A stretch of 64,000 bases of DNA from Kibdelosporangium sp. MJ126-NF4 (GTDB lineage Bacteria; Actinomycetota; Actinomycetes; Mycobacteriales; Pseudonocardiaceae), in contig NZ_CDME01000004.1 of NCBI RefSeq assembly GCF_000826545.1, positions 110,296 through 174,295 of the forward strand. Reading direction: 5' to 3'. The position numbers and the translations under genes are program-made. Shown here piece by piece: positions 25,947 to 33,943 of the stretch. The notes below the pieces were generated by a model. That model did no database searches. It worked only from the letters and a program-made list of their open reading frames with translations, and had not been told where the DNA came from. Within the stretch, counting starts at the first letter, position 1; each line of letters starts with the position of its first letter.

Positions 25947-26897
25947 GAACAGCCTCTGCACGGCGAAGTCGCTGACCAGCAGCAGCAAGGCACCCATCAG
26001 GCCCGCCGCGACAGGCCCGGCGACAGGCGCACCTGTCAGTCGCCGGGCGATCTGCGGTGACGCCAGCGCGACGAACACGATCGGCCCGGCGGCGGCCGTG
26101 CCGACCGCGGAGAGCACGACGCTCACCGCGATGAGCACCAGCCTGGTGCTTTCGACGCGCACGCCGAGCGCCTTGGCCGCGTCGTCGCCCATCTGCAGGA
26201 TCGACAGCCGGTGGCTGAAGAACACCGCGAACGGCAGCAGCACGAGCATCGACCACGCGACGGGTTCGACGTGTTCCCATCCGCGGCCGTTGAGGCCGCC
26301 GACCTGCCACGCGGTCGCGGCGAGGGCGTCCTGCAGGGACGCATGCGTGATGAGGTAGTCGTTGGCCGCGATCAGCATCGCGCTGACGCCGATGCCGATC
26401 AGCACCAGCCGGAAGCCCTGTACGCCGCCCTTGAACGCGAGCAGATAGATCAGGAACGCCGTGCTGACGCCGCCGACGAGCGCGCCGCCCGCGGTGGCCA
26501 TCATCCCGCCGTCGGTCAGCACGATCACCGTCAGCGCACCGGTCGCCGAGCCCTGGGTGAAGCCGATGATGTCGGGGCTGCCGAGCGGGTTGTCGGTCAG
26601 CCGCTGCATGAGCGCGCCGCTGATCCCGAACGCGCCGCCGACGAGCAGCGCGGTGAGCAGCCGGGGCAGGCGCAGTTCGAGCACGATGAACTCGGCACCG
26701 GGCGGGCCCGCGCCGAGCACGGTGTCCACCACCTCGCCCACCGACAGCGGGTAGTCGCCGGTGGTCATGGTCAGGAACACGAACACAACAATGAGCGCGA
26801 GCATCACCAGGCAGGTCACGGTGGCGCGGATGTCCAGCCGCAGTGACAGCCGTGCGATGCGGATCGGGCGGCCGCGCACCGCCGCGCCGACGCTCAC
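25854..26897 (-). CDS. FecCD-family siderophore permease (second subunit)
   Basis: A 347-residue membrane protein of the iron-siderophore ABC importer, with about 9-10 TM helices. Family landmarks are LRLPRLLTALLVGGAFGISGALMQ, NPLGSPDIIGFTQG, and the C-terminal AAGPIVFVALASPQIARRLTG coupling loop. The GTG start overlaps the first permease gene's stop (GTGA). Its 3' end overlaps the convergent MFS gene. No ATPase gene is present here, so the transporter must use one encoded elsewhere. Confidence 0.92.
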   Translation of the reverse strand: MSVGAAVRGRPIRIARLSLRLDIRATVTCLVMLALIVVFVFLTMTTGDYPLSVGEVVDTVLGAGPPGAEFIVLELRLPRLLTALLVGGAFGISGALMQRLTDNPLGSPDIIGFTQGSATGALTVIVLTDGGMMATAGGALVGGVSTAFLIYLLAFKGGVQGFRLVLIGIGVSAMLIAANDYLITHASLQDALAATAWQVGGLNGRGWEHVEPVAWSMLVLLPFAVFFSHRLSILQMGDDAAKALGVRVESTRLVLIAVSVVLSAVGTAAAGPIVFVALASPQIARRLTGAPVAGPVAAGLMGALLLLVSDFAVQRLFSQSQLPVGIATATIGGVYLAWLLAREFRRR

Positions 26898-27943
26898 AGC
26901 TTGATCACCTTGCGGCGGCGGCACAGCCAGATGAACACCGGTGCGCCGAGGAACGCGGTCACGATGCCCACCTGCAGCTCCGAGGGTTGGTTGATCACGC
27001 GGCCGACCACGTCCGACCCGACGAGCAGGATCGGCGCGACCACCACCGAGTACGGCATGACCCAGCGTTGGTCCGGACCGGTGATCAGGCGGACGACGTA
27101 CGGCACGGCCAGCCCGACGAACACGATCGGCCCGACGGCCGCTGTCGCCGCGCCACACAGCAGCGTCACGGCGATCATGCCGAGCACCCGCGTCCGTCCG
27201 ATATGGGCGCCCAGGGCCCTGGCTGTCTGTTCGCCGAGCGCCATGGCGTTCAGTGACCGGCTCAGCGCGAGCGCGAGGGCGATACCGATCGCGAAGAACG
27301 GCAACAGTTGCAGCACGGTGTCCATGTTGCGACCACTGAGCGATCCGACGTTCCAGAAGCGGAACTCGTTGAACACCAACGGCTTCAGCAACAGGACGGC
27401 GTGGATCAACCCGTACAGCACGGTGCTGATGGCCGCACCGGCGAGCACCAGCCGGTCGGGCGTCGGCCCGCTGCGGCCGGTGGAGCCGAGCATGTAGACC
27501 ATGACTGTCGCAGCACCCGCACCGAAGAACGCGAACCACACGTAGCCGGACACGCTGGTCACACCGAAGAAGCCGATGCCGAGCACCACAGCGGCCGAGG
27601 CGCCCGCGTTCACGCCGAGCAGGCCGGGTTCGGCGAGCGGGTTGCGGGACAGCGCCTGCATCAGCGCTCCCGCCAGTCCCAGCGCCGCGCCGACCAGCAG
27701 GCCGAGGATGGTGCGCGGGATCCGGACCGAGTGGATGATCACCGCGTCGCGGGACCCGTCGTTGTGCCACAGCACGTTCCAGGTCGACGCGAACGGGATG
27801 TCCTTCGACCCGAACCAGACGCTCAGCAGGCAGACCACGACGAGCGCGGCGAGGGCGACGATCAGCCCGACTACCCGAGTCGTCCGCAACGCCGTTTTCT
27901 TCCGGACAGGCTCCGCGTGGCCCGTAACGCTCACCACACGCAC
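26894..27943 (-). CDS. FecCD-family siderophore permease (first subunit)
   Basis: A 349-residue permease partner with VRIPRTILGLLVGAALGLAGALMQ, NPLAEPGLLGVNAG and the C-terminal VGPIVFVGLAVPYVVRLITG loop. It forms a heterodimer with the following gene and is divergent from the siderophore-binding lipoprotein across an iron box at 27969-27987. This makes an iron-repressed uptake module. Confidence 0.92.
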   Translation of the reverse strand: MRVVSVTGHAEPVRKKTALRTTRVVGLIVALAALVVVCLLSVWFGSKDIPFASTWNVLWHNDGSRDAVIIHSVRIPRTILGLLVGAALGLAGALMQALSRNPLAEPGLLGVNAGASAAVVLGIGFFGVTSVSGYVWFAFFGAGAATVMVYMLGSTGRSGPTPDRLVLAGAAISTVLYGLIHAVLLLKPLVFNEFRFWNVGSLSGRNMDTVLQLLPFFAIGIALALALSRSLNAMALGEQTARALGAHIGRTRVLGMIAVTLLCGAATAAVGPIVFVGLAVPYVVRLITGPDQRWVMPYSVVVAPILLVGSDVVGRVINQPSELQVGIVTAFLGAPVFIWLCRRRKVIKL

Positions 27944-27968
27944 CCACCAGGTCCAAGATTCCGATAAT

Positions 27969-27987
27969 TGAGGCTAGGCTAACCGAA
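27969..27987. promoter_or_regulatory. Iron box (IdeR/DmdR-type)
   Basis: TGAGGCTAGGCTAACCGAA matches the actinobacterial iron-box consensus (TTAGGTTAGSCTAACCTAA) in the core GGnTAGGCTAACC, with changes mainly at the edges. It lies midway between the divergent permease and binding-protein genes, so iron-loaded IdeR/DmdR should repress both. Confidence 0.8.
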
Positions 27988-28066
27988 GTCATCGAGCAGG
28001 GAAACACCGGTGCTCGGGGATCTGCGCGCCGCCTGGCCGGGCAGTCGATGGAGGGTAGTTCAGAAG

Positions 28067-29059
28067 ATGATTCGTTACTTGCTGGCCGCGTGCCTGCTGG
28101 TGCTGACCGCGTGCGGCTCCGGCTCGACCACCACGCCATCGGCGCCCCAGTCCGGGTCCGGCGCGGCCGAGTCGGGCGCGTTTCCCGTCTCGATCGAGCA
28201 CAAGTACGGCAGTACCACGTTCAAGGCCGAGCCGAAGCGGATCGTCCTCGTCGGCCTGATGGAGCAGGACGCGCTGCTGGCGCTGGGCGTCGTGCCGGTG
28301 GCGACCACCGAATGGCTGCGCAAGCACGAAGGGGCCATCGCGCCGTGGGCGGCGGCGAAGCTCGGCAACGCGCCGAAGCCGACCGTGCTGCCCAACGAGG
28401 GCAGCGGCCCGGAGTTCGAGAAGATCGCCGCGCTGCGCCCTGACGCGATCATCGGCCTGTACTCGGGGCTGACCCAGGAGCAGTACGACAAGCTCACCAA
28501 GATCGCCCCGACCGTGGCACAGCCCAAGGAGTACCCGGACTACGGCATCGGCTGGCAGGAGATGACCAGGAAGGTCGGCAAGGTCGTCGGCAAGTCCGCG
28601 CAGGCGGACAAGCTCGTCGCCGACTCCGAGGCGCTGATCGCCAAGGCGCGCAAGGACAACCCGAAGTTCGAGCAGTCGACGGCCGTGATCGCCACCACCT
28701 GGGAGGGCTACTTCGTCTACGGCTCGCAGGACCCGCGCACGCGTTTGCTGCAGTCGCTCGGCTTCAAGTCGCCCGAGCAGCTGGACAAGGTGATCGGCGA
28801 CAAGTTCGGCCTCTCGATCAGCAAGGAGCAGACCGAGATGCTCGACCAGAGCGTCGTGATCTGGCTGGCGGGCCCGCAGACCAAGGAGGCACTGGAGAAG
28901 GACCCGGTGTACAGCAGCCTCAAGGTGGCCAGGGAGAAGCGCGACATCCTGATCGACGAGGCCAGCGACTACGGCAGCGCCGTGTCGTTCATCTCCGTGC
29001 TCAGCCTGCCGTTCCTGCTCGAGAAGTACGTCCCGCAGCTGGCGGCGGCTGTTAAATGA
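28067..29059 (+). CDS. Ferric-siderophore-binding lipoprotein (FhuD/FepB type)
   Basis: A 330-residue solute-binding protein with the signal MIRYLLAACLLVLTAC, the lipobox LTAC placing the lipidated Cys near residue 16, then a Ser/Thr/Pro linker and two lobes typical of class III binding proteins: KRIVLVGLMEQDALLALGV, then KIAALRPDAIIG. It is the extracellular receptor for the permeases transcribed divergently. The ATG at 28067 follows GGAGGG at a rather long distance. Confidence 0.9.
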   Translation: MIRYLLAACLLVLTACGSGSTTTPSAPQSGSGAAESGAFPVSIEHKYGSTTFKAEPKRIVLVGLMEQDALLALGVVPVATTEWLRKHEGAIAPWAAAKLGNAPKPTVLPNEGSGPEFEKIAALRPDAIIGLYSGLTQEQYDKLTKIAPTVAQPKEYPDYGIGWQEMTRKVGKVVGKSAQADKLVADSEALIAKARKDNPKFEQSTAVIATTWEGYFVYGSQDPRTRLLQSLGFKSPEQLDKVIGDKFGLSISKEQTEMLDQSVVIWLAGPQTKEALEKDPVYSSLKVAREKRDILIDEASDYGSAVSFISVLSLPFLLEKYVPQLAAAVK

Positions 29060-29063
29060 GGGT

Positions 29064-29795
29064 ATGGCACGTGTCGCGCTGATCACGGGTAGTTCCAGGG
29101 GCTTGGGCAGCGTGATCGCCCGGCGGCTCGCGCACGACGGCTTCGAGGTCGCCGTGAACGGGCTGCCGGGCGACGACGATGTGCACGCCGTGACCGCGTC
29201 GATCCGTGAACACGGGCACGCGGCGACGGCGTTCCCCGCCGACGTCACCGATCCGGCGCAGGTCACCGCGTTGGCCGAACGGATCGGCCCGGTGGATGTG
29301 CTGGTGTTCAACGCGACCGGCCCGCAGCCGGAGGCCAAGATCATGGACGTCGGCTGGCAGGAGCACCTCGACCAGCTCGACTTCTTCGTGCGCAGCCCGG
29401 TCCTGCTCGGCCGCGCGCTCGTGCCGGGGATGGTGGAACGCGGTTACGGCCGCGTCATCCACGTCGACTCCGAGGTGGCGCACAACCCGCCACCCGGCCG
29501 GTCGGCCTACGTGACCGCGAAATCAGCCCAGGTGGGACTCACGTTGAGCTGGGCGCGGGAACTCGCTCCGCACGGGATCACGGTCAACACCGTGGCGCCC
29601 GGGTTCGTGCCGGTCGAGCGGCACGTCGAGGTGCCGCCGGAGGTCGTCAGCCGGTATCTCGCGACGGTTCCGGCGGGCCGGATGGGCACGCCGGACGACA
29701 TCGCGCACGCCGTGAGCTTCCTGGCCGACGAACGAACCGGGTTCGTCACCGGCCAGCGGCTCGTGGTCGACGGCGGCCGCGCCCTCGGCCACTAG
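29064..29795 (+). CDS. Short-chain dehydrogenase/reductase
   Basis: A 243-residue classical SDR. The cofactor motif is TGSSRGLG (8-15), and the catalytic residues are S136, Y149 and K153 (AYVTAK). The usual NNAG appears as NATG. VDGGRAL near the C terminus is typical of FabG-like members. It starts 4 bp after the binding protein stop and is likely co-transcribed, but its substrate is unknown; a role in siderophore handling is only suggested by position. Confidence 0.87.
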   Translation: MARVALITGSSRGLGSVIARRLAHDGFEVAVNGLPGDDDVHAVTASIREHGHAATAFPADVTDPAQVTALAERIGPVDVLVFNATGPQPEAKIMDVGWQEHLDQLDFFVRSPVLLGRALVPGMVERGYGRVIHVDSEVAHNPPPGRSAYVTAKSAQVGLTLSWARELAPHGITVNTVAPGFVPVERHVEVPPEVVSRYLATVPAGRMGTPDDIAHAVSFLADERTGFVTGQRLVVDGGRALGH

Positions 29796-29809
29796 CGCGG
29801 CGCTGGGGC

Positions 29810-29862
29810 GCAACGAAGGCCGCCTTGGGTGCAGCCAGCGCAACGAAGGCCACATTGGTTGC
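29810..29862. repeat. Two 23-bp palindromic repeats, 30-bp period
   Basis: Copies at 29810-29832 and 29840-29862 start GCAACGAAGGCC and end in TTGG(G/T)TGC, each an imperfect palindrome. The same family, in the opposite orientation and with the same 30-bp spacing, occurs at 53068-53120. They lie in the gap between convergent genes and may serve as terminator-like structures. Confidence 0.7.
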
Positions 29863-29880
29863 GTGTGTCAGCGCGCGCGG

Positions 29881-30159
29881 CTACAACCAACTCACCAGCC
29901 CGCGCAGGATGACCGCGGCGGCGAACACCAGCGTGAACGCCAGGTCGAACGACACCGCTCCCATCCGGATGGGCCGGACCACGCGCCGAACCGGCCTGAT
30001 CACCGGCTCGGTCACCGCGTACACCACACCGCGTGCCCGTGCCGCCGCTCCTCCGCCACCACCGGCGAGGACACCCGTCCAGTCCAGGACGGCGCGGATC
30101 ACCAGCACGATGATGAACAGCGTCAGCACCAGGCTGAGCAAGGTTCCTACTGCGCTCAT
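29881..30159 (-). CDS. YggT-family membrane protein
   Basis: A 92-residue protein with two TM helices and the conserved motif RPVRRVVRPIRMGAVSFDLA between them, ending VILRGLVSWL. Family members usually sit in the division or cell-wall region, and a role in membrane or division processes is suggested. I set the start at the ATG with GAGGAG 6 nt upstream, not the preceding TTG. Confidence 0.88.
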   Translation of the reverse strand: MSAVGTLLSLVLTLFIIVLVIRAVLDWTGVLAGGGGGAAARARGVVYAVTEPVIRPVRRVVRPIRMGAVSFDLAFTLVFAAAVILRGLVSWL

Positions 30160-30222
30160 GGCCAACTCCTCTCACCATCCAGCGTGCCCGCCGATGGTGA
30201 GAGGAGTCTGAGAATTTGCTGT

Positions 30223-30426
30223 CTACATGGCTTGGATGAGCGAATTGGGACGCATGTCCGTCCAGTTCGCCTCGACGTAGTCCAGGCACGCCTGGCGGGC
30301 GTCCGGACCGTGCGCGACCGTCCAGCCCGCTGGCACCTCGGCGAACTCCGGCCACAGACTGTGCTGTCCCTCGTCGTTGACGAGGACCTTGAACGTGCCG
30401 TCCGGGTCGTCGAACGGGTTGGTCAT
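30223..30426 (-). CDS. mbtH: MbtH-like NRPS chaperone
   Basis: A 67-residue MbtH protein that activates adenylation domains of non-ribosomal peptide synthetases. Family features are NPFDD, the three conserved Trp (SLWPEF, GWTV, NWTDMRP) and [15 protein letters not shown] lies 6 nt before the ATG. It is downstream of the binding protein and ornithine hydroxylase, so it belongs to a siderophore operon. No NRPS is in the window, so it must act with one encoded elsewhere. Confidence 0.95.
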   Translation of the reverse strand: MTNPFDDPDGTFKVLVNDEGQHSLWPEFAEVPAGWTVAHGPDARQACLDYVEANWTDMRPNSLIQAM

Positions 30427-30471
30427 CACGAACTCCTTTATGGACAGTGCGGGTCCGGCGGTTTCTCGGTG

Positions 30472-31506
30472 TCAGAGCTTCTTCGCCGCCGTCGACAGCT
30501 GCGGCACCACTTCGTCGATCATGTAGGGGATGCTGAGCACGGTCGCGAACGACAGCGCCGCTCCGGTCGGCTTGATGGAGTACGGCAGGTAGACCACCCG
30601 GTCCGCCTTGGTGACGGCGAGGTTCGCGTACACCGCGTTCTCCTTGATCCGGCTGACGTCCTCCGGCTTCTCCGGCAGCATCACCAGGATGTCGGTGTCG
30701 AGCAGGTCAAGCCCCTCGTCGCCGAACTGGATCGGGGTGCCGTCCTTGGTCTTGCCGTCGAGCTTCGGGTCCACCTGGAAGCCCAGTTCGGCGAGCAACG
30801 TGTCCCGCGGGTCCTTGGCGGAGAACGCGGCCCACTTGCCCGGTGTCGAGCCGTCCCCGACGATGAGTTTCTTCCCCGCGAACTCCGGGTGCTCCTTGCG
30901 GATCTGGGAGAACTTGGCCTCGATGTCGGCGACCATCTTCTGCGCCTCGGCGGGCTTGCCAAGCGCCTTGCCGATCGTGAGGGTCGTCTCACGCCATGGC
31001 GCGGAGTAGTCCTCGAACTTGCCGTTCTGCGCGACTGTCGGCGCGATCTTGCTGAGCTTCTCGTACTGTTCCTTGTTCAGCCCCGCGTACTGGCCGATGA
31101 TCAGATCGGGCCGCAGCGACGCGATCTTCTCGAGGTTCACCTCGGAACCGTTGCTGATCACCTCGGGGCGCGCGTCGCCCCACTTGGCGTCGATCCACGG
31201 CCAGTTGGCGAACGGCCGCTCACCGAACCAGTCGGTCCCGCCGACCGGCTTGACGCCCAACGCGACCAACACGTCGTGGTCGGTCATACCGACCGACACC
31301 ACCCGTTTCGGCTCGGCCTTGAGCATGGTGCTGCCGAACTTGTGCTCTATGGTGACCGGGAAGGCCGCGCCGGACGGCGCCTGTGCCTCTCCCGAGGCTT
31401 GCGCCGGGGCCGCGGTGGTCCTGCTGCCGCACGCGGCAAGCGAGACAGCCAGGCCCGCGGCGAGCACCGCAGCGGCAAGCCGCCGCCCGTGGGTCTGGAA
31501 CACCAT
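30472..31506 (-). CDS. Second ferric-siderophore-binding lipoprotein
   Basis: A 344-residue class III solute-binding protein. The signal contains LAAAVLAAGLAVSLAAC with the lipobox LAAC near residue 26. Lobe motifs are KRVVSVGMTDHDVLVALGV and KIASLRPDLIIGQYAG. It lies between the hydroxylase and mbtH, and GAAGGA is 6 nt before the ATG. It is clearly related to the binding protein at 28067, so the two may bind different siderophores, one of them the compound made with these tailoring enzymes. Confidence 0.9.
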   Translation of the reverse strand: MVFQTHGRRLAAAVLAAGLAVSLAACGSRTTAAPAQASGEAQAPSGAAFPVTIEHKFGSTMLKAEPKRVVSVGMTDHDVLVALGVKPVGGTDWFGERPFANWPWIDAKWGDARPEVISNGSEVNLEKIASLRPDLIIGQYAGLNKEQYEKLSKIAPTVAQNGKFEDYSAPWRETTLTIGKALGKPAEAQKMVADIEAKFSQIRKEHPEFAGKKLIVGDGSTPGKWAAFSAKDPRDTLLAELGFQVDPKLDGKTKDGTPIQFGDEGLDLLDTDILVMLPEKPEDVSRIKENAVYANLAVTKADRVVYLPYSIKPTGAALSFATVLSIPYMIDEVVPQLSTAAKKL

Positions 31507-31519
31507 CACTGATCCTTCG

Positions 31520-32839
31520 TCACTTCGACCGTACTCCACTCACTACGAATTCCGGACTCACCATGAGTTCCGGCTGGCTGGCTGGTTCGTTCGCCCGGCG
31601 GGCGACGATGGCGTCGAGGATCTCACCGACCCGGACGGCTGTGTTGGAAAGCAACGAAGATGTGATGCCGTGCGTGTGCTCCGTCCCGCCCTGCAGGTAT
31701 ATCCCGCACCGCAGATCGGGATCTGTCCACACGCGATAGTCACGGTCCACCCGCAGGCGCCCCTGGTCGTCACGCACGCAGTACTTCGCGACATCGCCGA
31801 GCTGCCCCACCGGGTCGGCGGGCAGGTAGCCGGTGGCGAAGACGGCGACGTCCGCGTCCAGCACGGTCCGTTCGCCTGTGGTGAGCGTCTCGACTGTGAC
31901 CCGCACCCCGTAGTCCGTGCGCAGCACCTGGGCCGGACGGGCCACGTTGAACAGCCGCAGCCGCCGCACACCCCGCACCTTCTCCTGGTACTGGCGGCGG
32001 TACAGCTCGTTGATCAGGTCGATGTCGACGACCGAGTAGTTGGTGTTCGCGTGGTAGCCCATCAGCCGCTGCTTGACGTGTTCCGGCGCGGCGTAGAACT
32101 CGTCGACCGCCTCCGGGTCGAAGATCCGGTTGGCGAAGGCACTGTCGTCCGACGGGCTGTAGCCGTAGCGGGAGAAGACACCGCACACCTCGGCCTGCGG
32201 GAAACGCTCGTGCAGGTACGCGGTGACCTCGGCGCCACTCTGTCCCGCGCCGACCACGACCAGTCGCTGGGGATCGGTGACGCCGTCGATCCGGTTGAGC
32301 AGTTCGCTGTTGTGCCAGATGTGCTCGTCGACGTCGACGCCCGCGGGCATGGACGGACGCAGTCCGGTGCCCAGCACGATGTTGCGGGCCCGAAACACCT
32401 CGCCGGACGCGTCCCGCACGTCGAAGAACTCACCGCCGGGCACCGGCGTGACGGAGACGACATCGCGGCCGTACGCCACCAGATCGTCCACCTTGGCCGC
32501 TGCCCATTCGAGGTACTGGTGGAACTCGATCCGCAGCGGGAAAAGGTTCTTGTGGTTGATGAAGTCGACGAGACGGCCGTTTTCCTTCAGGTGGCAGAGA
32601 AAGCTGAACCGGCTCGTCGGGTCGCGCATGGTGACCAGATCCTTGAGGAACGACACCTGCATGGTGGCGTCCTCGATCAACATGCCCCGGTGCCAGCCGA
32701 AGCGCGGCTGCCGCTCGAGGAACTGCGCGGTGACGGGCTCGTCCGCGTTCTCGTTGTACTCGGTCAGCGCTATGGCGAGTGCCAGGTTCGACGGCCCGAA
32801 GCCGACACCGACGATGTCATAGATCGCTGGCTCTGACAT
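31520..32839 (-). CDS. L-ornithine (lysine) N-monooxygenase
   Basis: A 439-residue flavin-dependent N-hydroxylase that makes the hydroxamate precursor N5-hydroxyornithine. The FAD site is GVGFGPSNLALAIAL near the N terminus, the NADPH site is VVGAGQSGAEV, the segment SFLKDLVTMRDPTSRFSFL is typical of the SidA/PvdA group, and ATGY lies before the C terminus. It is the first gene of a minus-strand operon with a binding protein and mbtH, behind an iron box. Ornithine is favoured over lysine because the divergent gene is a formyltransferase. Confidence 0.92.
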   Translation of the reverse strand: MSEPAIYDIVGVGFGPSNLALAIALTEYNENADEPVTAQFLERQPRFGWHRGMLIEDATMQVSFLKDLVTMRDPTSRFSFLCHLKENGRLVDFINHKNLFPLRIEFHQYLEWAAAKVDDLVAYGRDVVSVTPVPGGEFFDVRDASGEVFRARNIVLGTGLRPSMPAGVDVDEHIWHNSELLNRIDGVTDPQRLVVVGAGQSGAEVTAYLHERFPQAEVCGVFSRYGYSPSDDSAFANRIFDPEAVDEFYAAPEHVKQRLMGYHANTNYSVVDIDLINELYRRQYQEKVRGVRRLRLFNVARPAQVLRTDYGVRVTVETLTTGERTVLDADVAVFATGYLPADPVGQLGDVAKYCVRDDQGRLRVDRDYRVWTDPDLRCGIYLQGGTEHTHGITSSLLSNTAVRVGEILDAIVARRANEPASQPELMVSPEFVVSGVRSK

Positions 32840-32866
32840 GCCCGTCCCATCGTTGCCCGACAGATG

Positions 32867-32885
32867 CAAGGCCACCCTAACCTAA
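32867..32885 (-). promoter_or_regulatory. Iron box for the hydroxylase operon
   Basis: On the minus strand the sequence reads TTAGGTTAGGGTGGCCTTG, identical to the iron-box consensus in its first ten bases and matching about 14 of 19 positions overall. It lies 28 bp upstream of the hydroxylase start. Confidence 0.75.
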
Positions 32886-32886
32886 C

Positions 32887-32905
32887 TAAGGTGAGCCTCT
32901 ACTAC
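32887..32905 (+). promoter_or_regulatory. Second iron box, for the formyltransferase
   Basis: TAAGGTGAGCCTCTACTAC matches the TTAGGTGAGCCTAACCTAA form of the iron box at about 14 of 19 positions, best in its left half. It abuts the first box with a 1-bp gap, giving one box for each divergent promoter. Confidence 0.65.
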
Positions 32906-32960
32906 TACATTCGAGGGTGACGCTCGTCGCTCGGTGGCCGTGAGGCGGAGGAGGAGACCC

Positions 32961-33905
32961 ATGCGGGTCGCGATGTTCGGGTACCAGACGTGGGGGCACC
33001 GCACACTGCAGGCGTTGCTGGCGTCCGAGCACGACGTCGTGCTCGTGGTGACGCATCCCCGGAGTGAGCACGCCTACGAGAAGATCTGGTCCGATTCGGT
33101 CGCCGACCTCGCCGGGGAAAACGGCGTTCCGGTCCTGTTGCGCAACCGGCCGGACGACGAGGAGTTGCTGAGCGGGCTCAAGGACGCCGACCTCGACATC
33201 ATCGTCGCCAACAACTGGCGTACCTGGCTGCCGCCGGAGATCTTCACCCTGCCCCGGCACGGCACGCTGAACGTGCACGACTCGCTGCTGCCCGCCTACG
33301 CGGGGTTCTCCCCGCTGATCTGGGCGCTGATCAACGGCGAGCCGGAGGTCGGCGTGACCGCGCACATGATGGATGAGGAGCTCGACGCGGGCGACATCGT
33401 GCTCCAGCGCTCCGTCGCCGTCGGGCCCGCCGACACGACAACGGATCTGTTCCACAAGACGGTCGACCTGATCGGTCCCATCACCGTCGACGCGCTCGCG
33501 CTGATCGCGTCCGGCGAGGCGAAGCTGACCAAACAGGACCGCACGAAGGCCAGCTTCTTCCACAAGCGGTCCATTGAGGACAGCAAGATCGACTGGACGT
33601 GGCCCGCCGAGGCGATCGAGCGCTTGGTCAGGGCGCAGTCGGACCCGTACCCGAACGCCTTCACCTTCCACAAGGGCGAGCGGATCCGCGTGGTCAAGGC
33701 ATCCGTGTCACAAGCGTGCTACGGCGGCACACCCGGCCGGATCTTCATCAAGGAAGGCGACGGCATCGTGATCGTGGCCGGTGCCGACGCGCGCACCGGC
33801 CGCAACCGGGGCCTGGTCGTCGAACGGGTGCGTACCGAGGACGGAACCGAGTACGCGGCAACGGATTACTTCAAGACCATGGGCGGCTACCTGAAGTCTT
33901 CCTGA
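32961..33905 (+). CDS. N5-hydroxyornithine formyltransferase (CchA-like)
   Basis: A 314-residue 10-formyltetrahydrofolate-dependent transferase related to methionyl-tRNA formyltransferase. The catalytic region is TLNVHDSLLPAYAGFSP with the Asn-His pair, and MDEELDAGDIVLQ supplies the Asp. It formylates N5-hydroxyornithine to the hydroxamate used in coelichelin-like siderophores. GGAGGAGGAG precedes the ATG. It is divergent from the hydroxylase across two iron boxes. Confidence 0.85.
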   Translation: MRVAMFGYQTWGHRTLQALLASEHDVVLVVTHPRSEHAYEKIWSDSVADLAGENGVPVLLRNRPDDEELLSGLKDADLDIIVANNWRTWLPPEIFTLPRHGTLNVHDSLLPAYAGFSPLIWALINGEPEVGVTAHMMDEELDAGDIVLQRSVAVGPADTTTDLFHKTVDLIGPITVDALALIASGEAKLTKQDRTKASFFHKRSIEDSKIDWTWPAEAIERLVRAQSDPYPNAFTFHKGERIRVVKASVSQACYGGTPGRIFIKEGDGIVIVAGADARTGRNRGLVVERVRTEDGTEYAATDYFKTMGGYLKSS

Positions 33906-33913
33906 GGTTTTTG

Positions 33914-33943
33914 GATGGTGTCTCGGGAAGCCGAGACACCATC
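33914..33943. terminator. Bidirectional terminator hairpin
   Basis: GATGGTGTCTCGG (33914-33926) pairs perfectly with CCGAGACACCATC (33931-33943) around a 4-nt loop. A T-run precedes it on one side and A-rich sequence follows it. It sits between the convergent formyltransferase and GGDEF genes and touches the stop codon of the latter. Confidence 0.85.
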
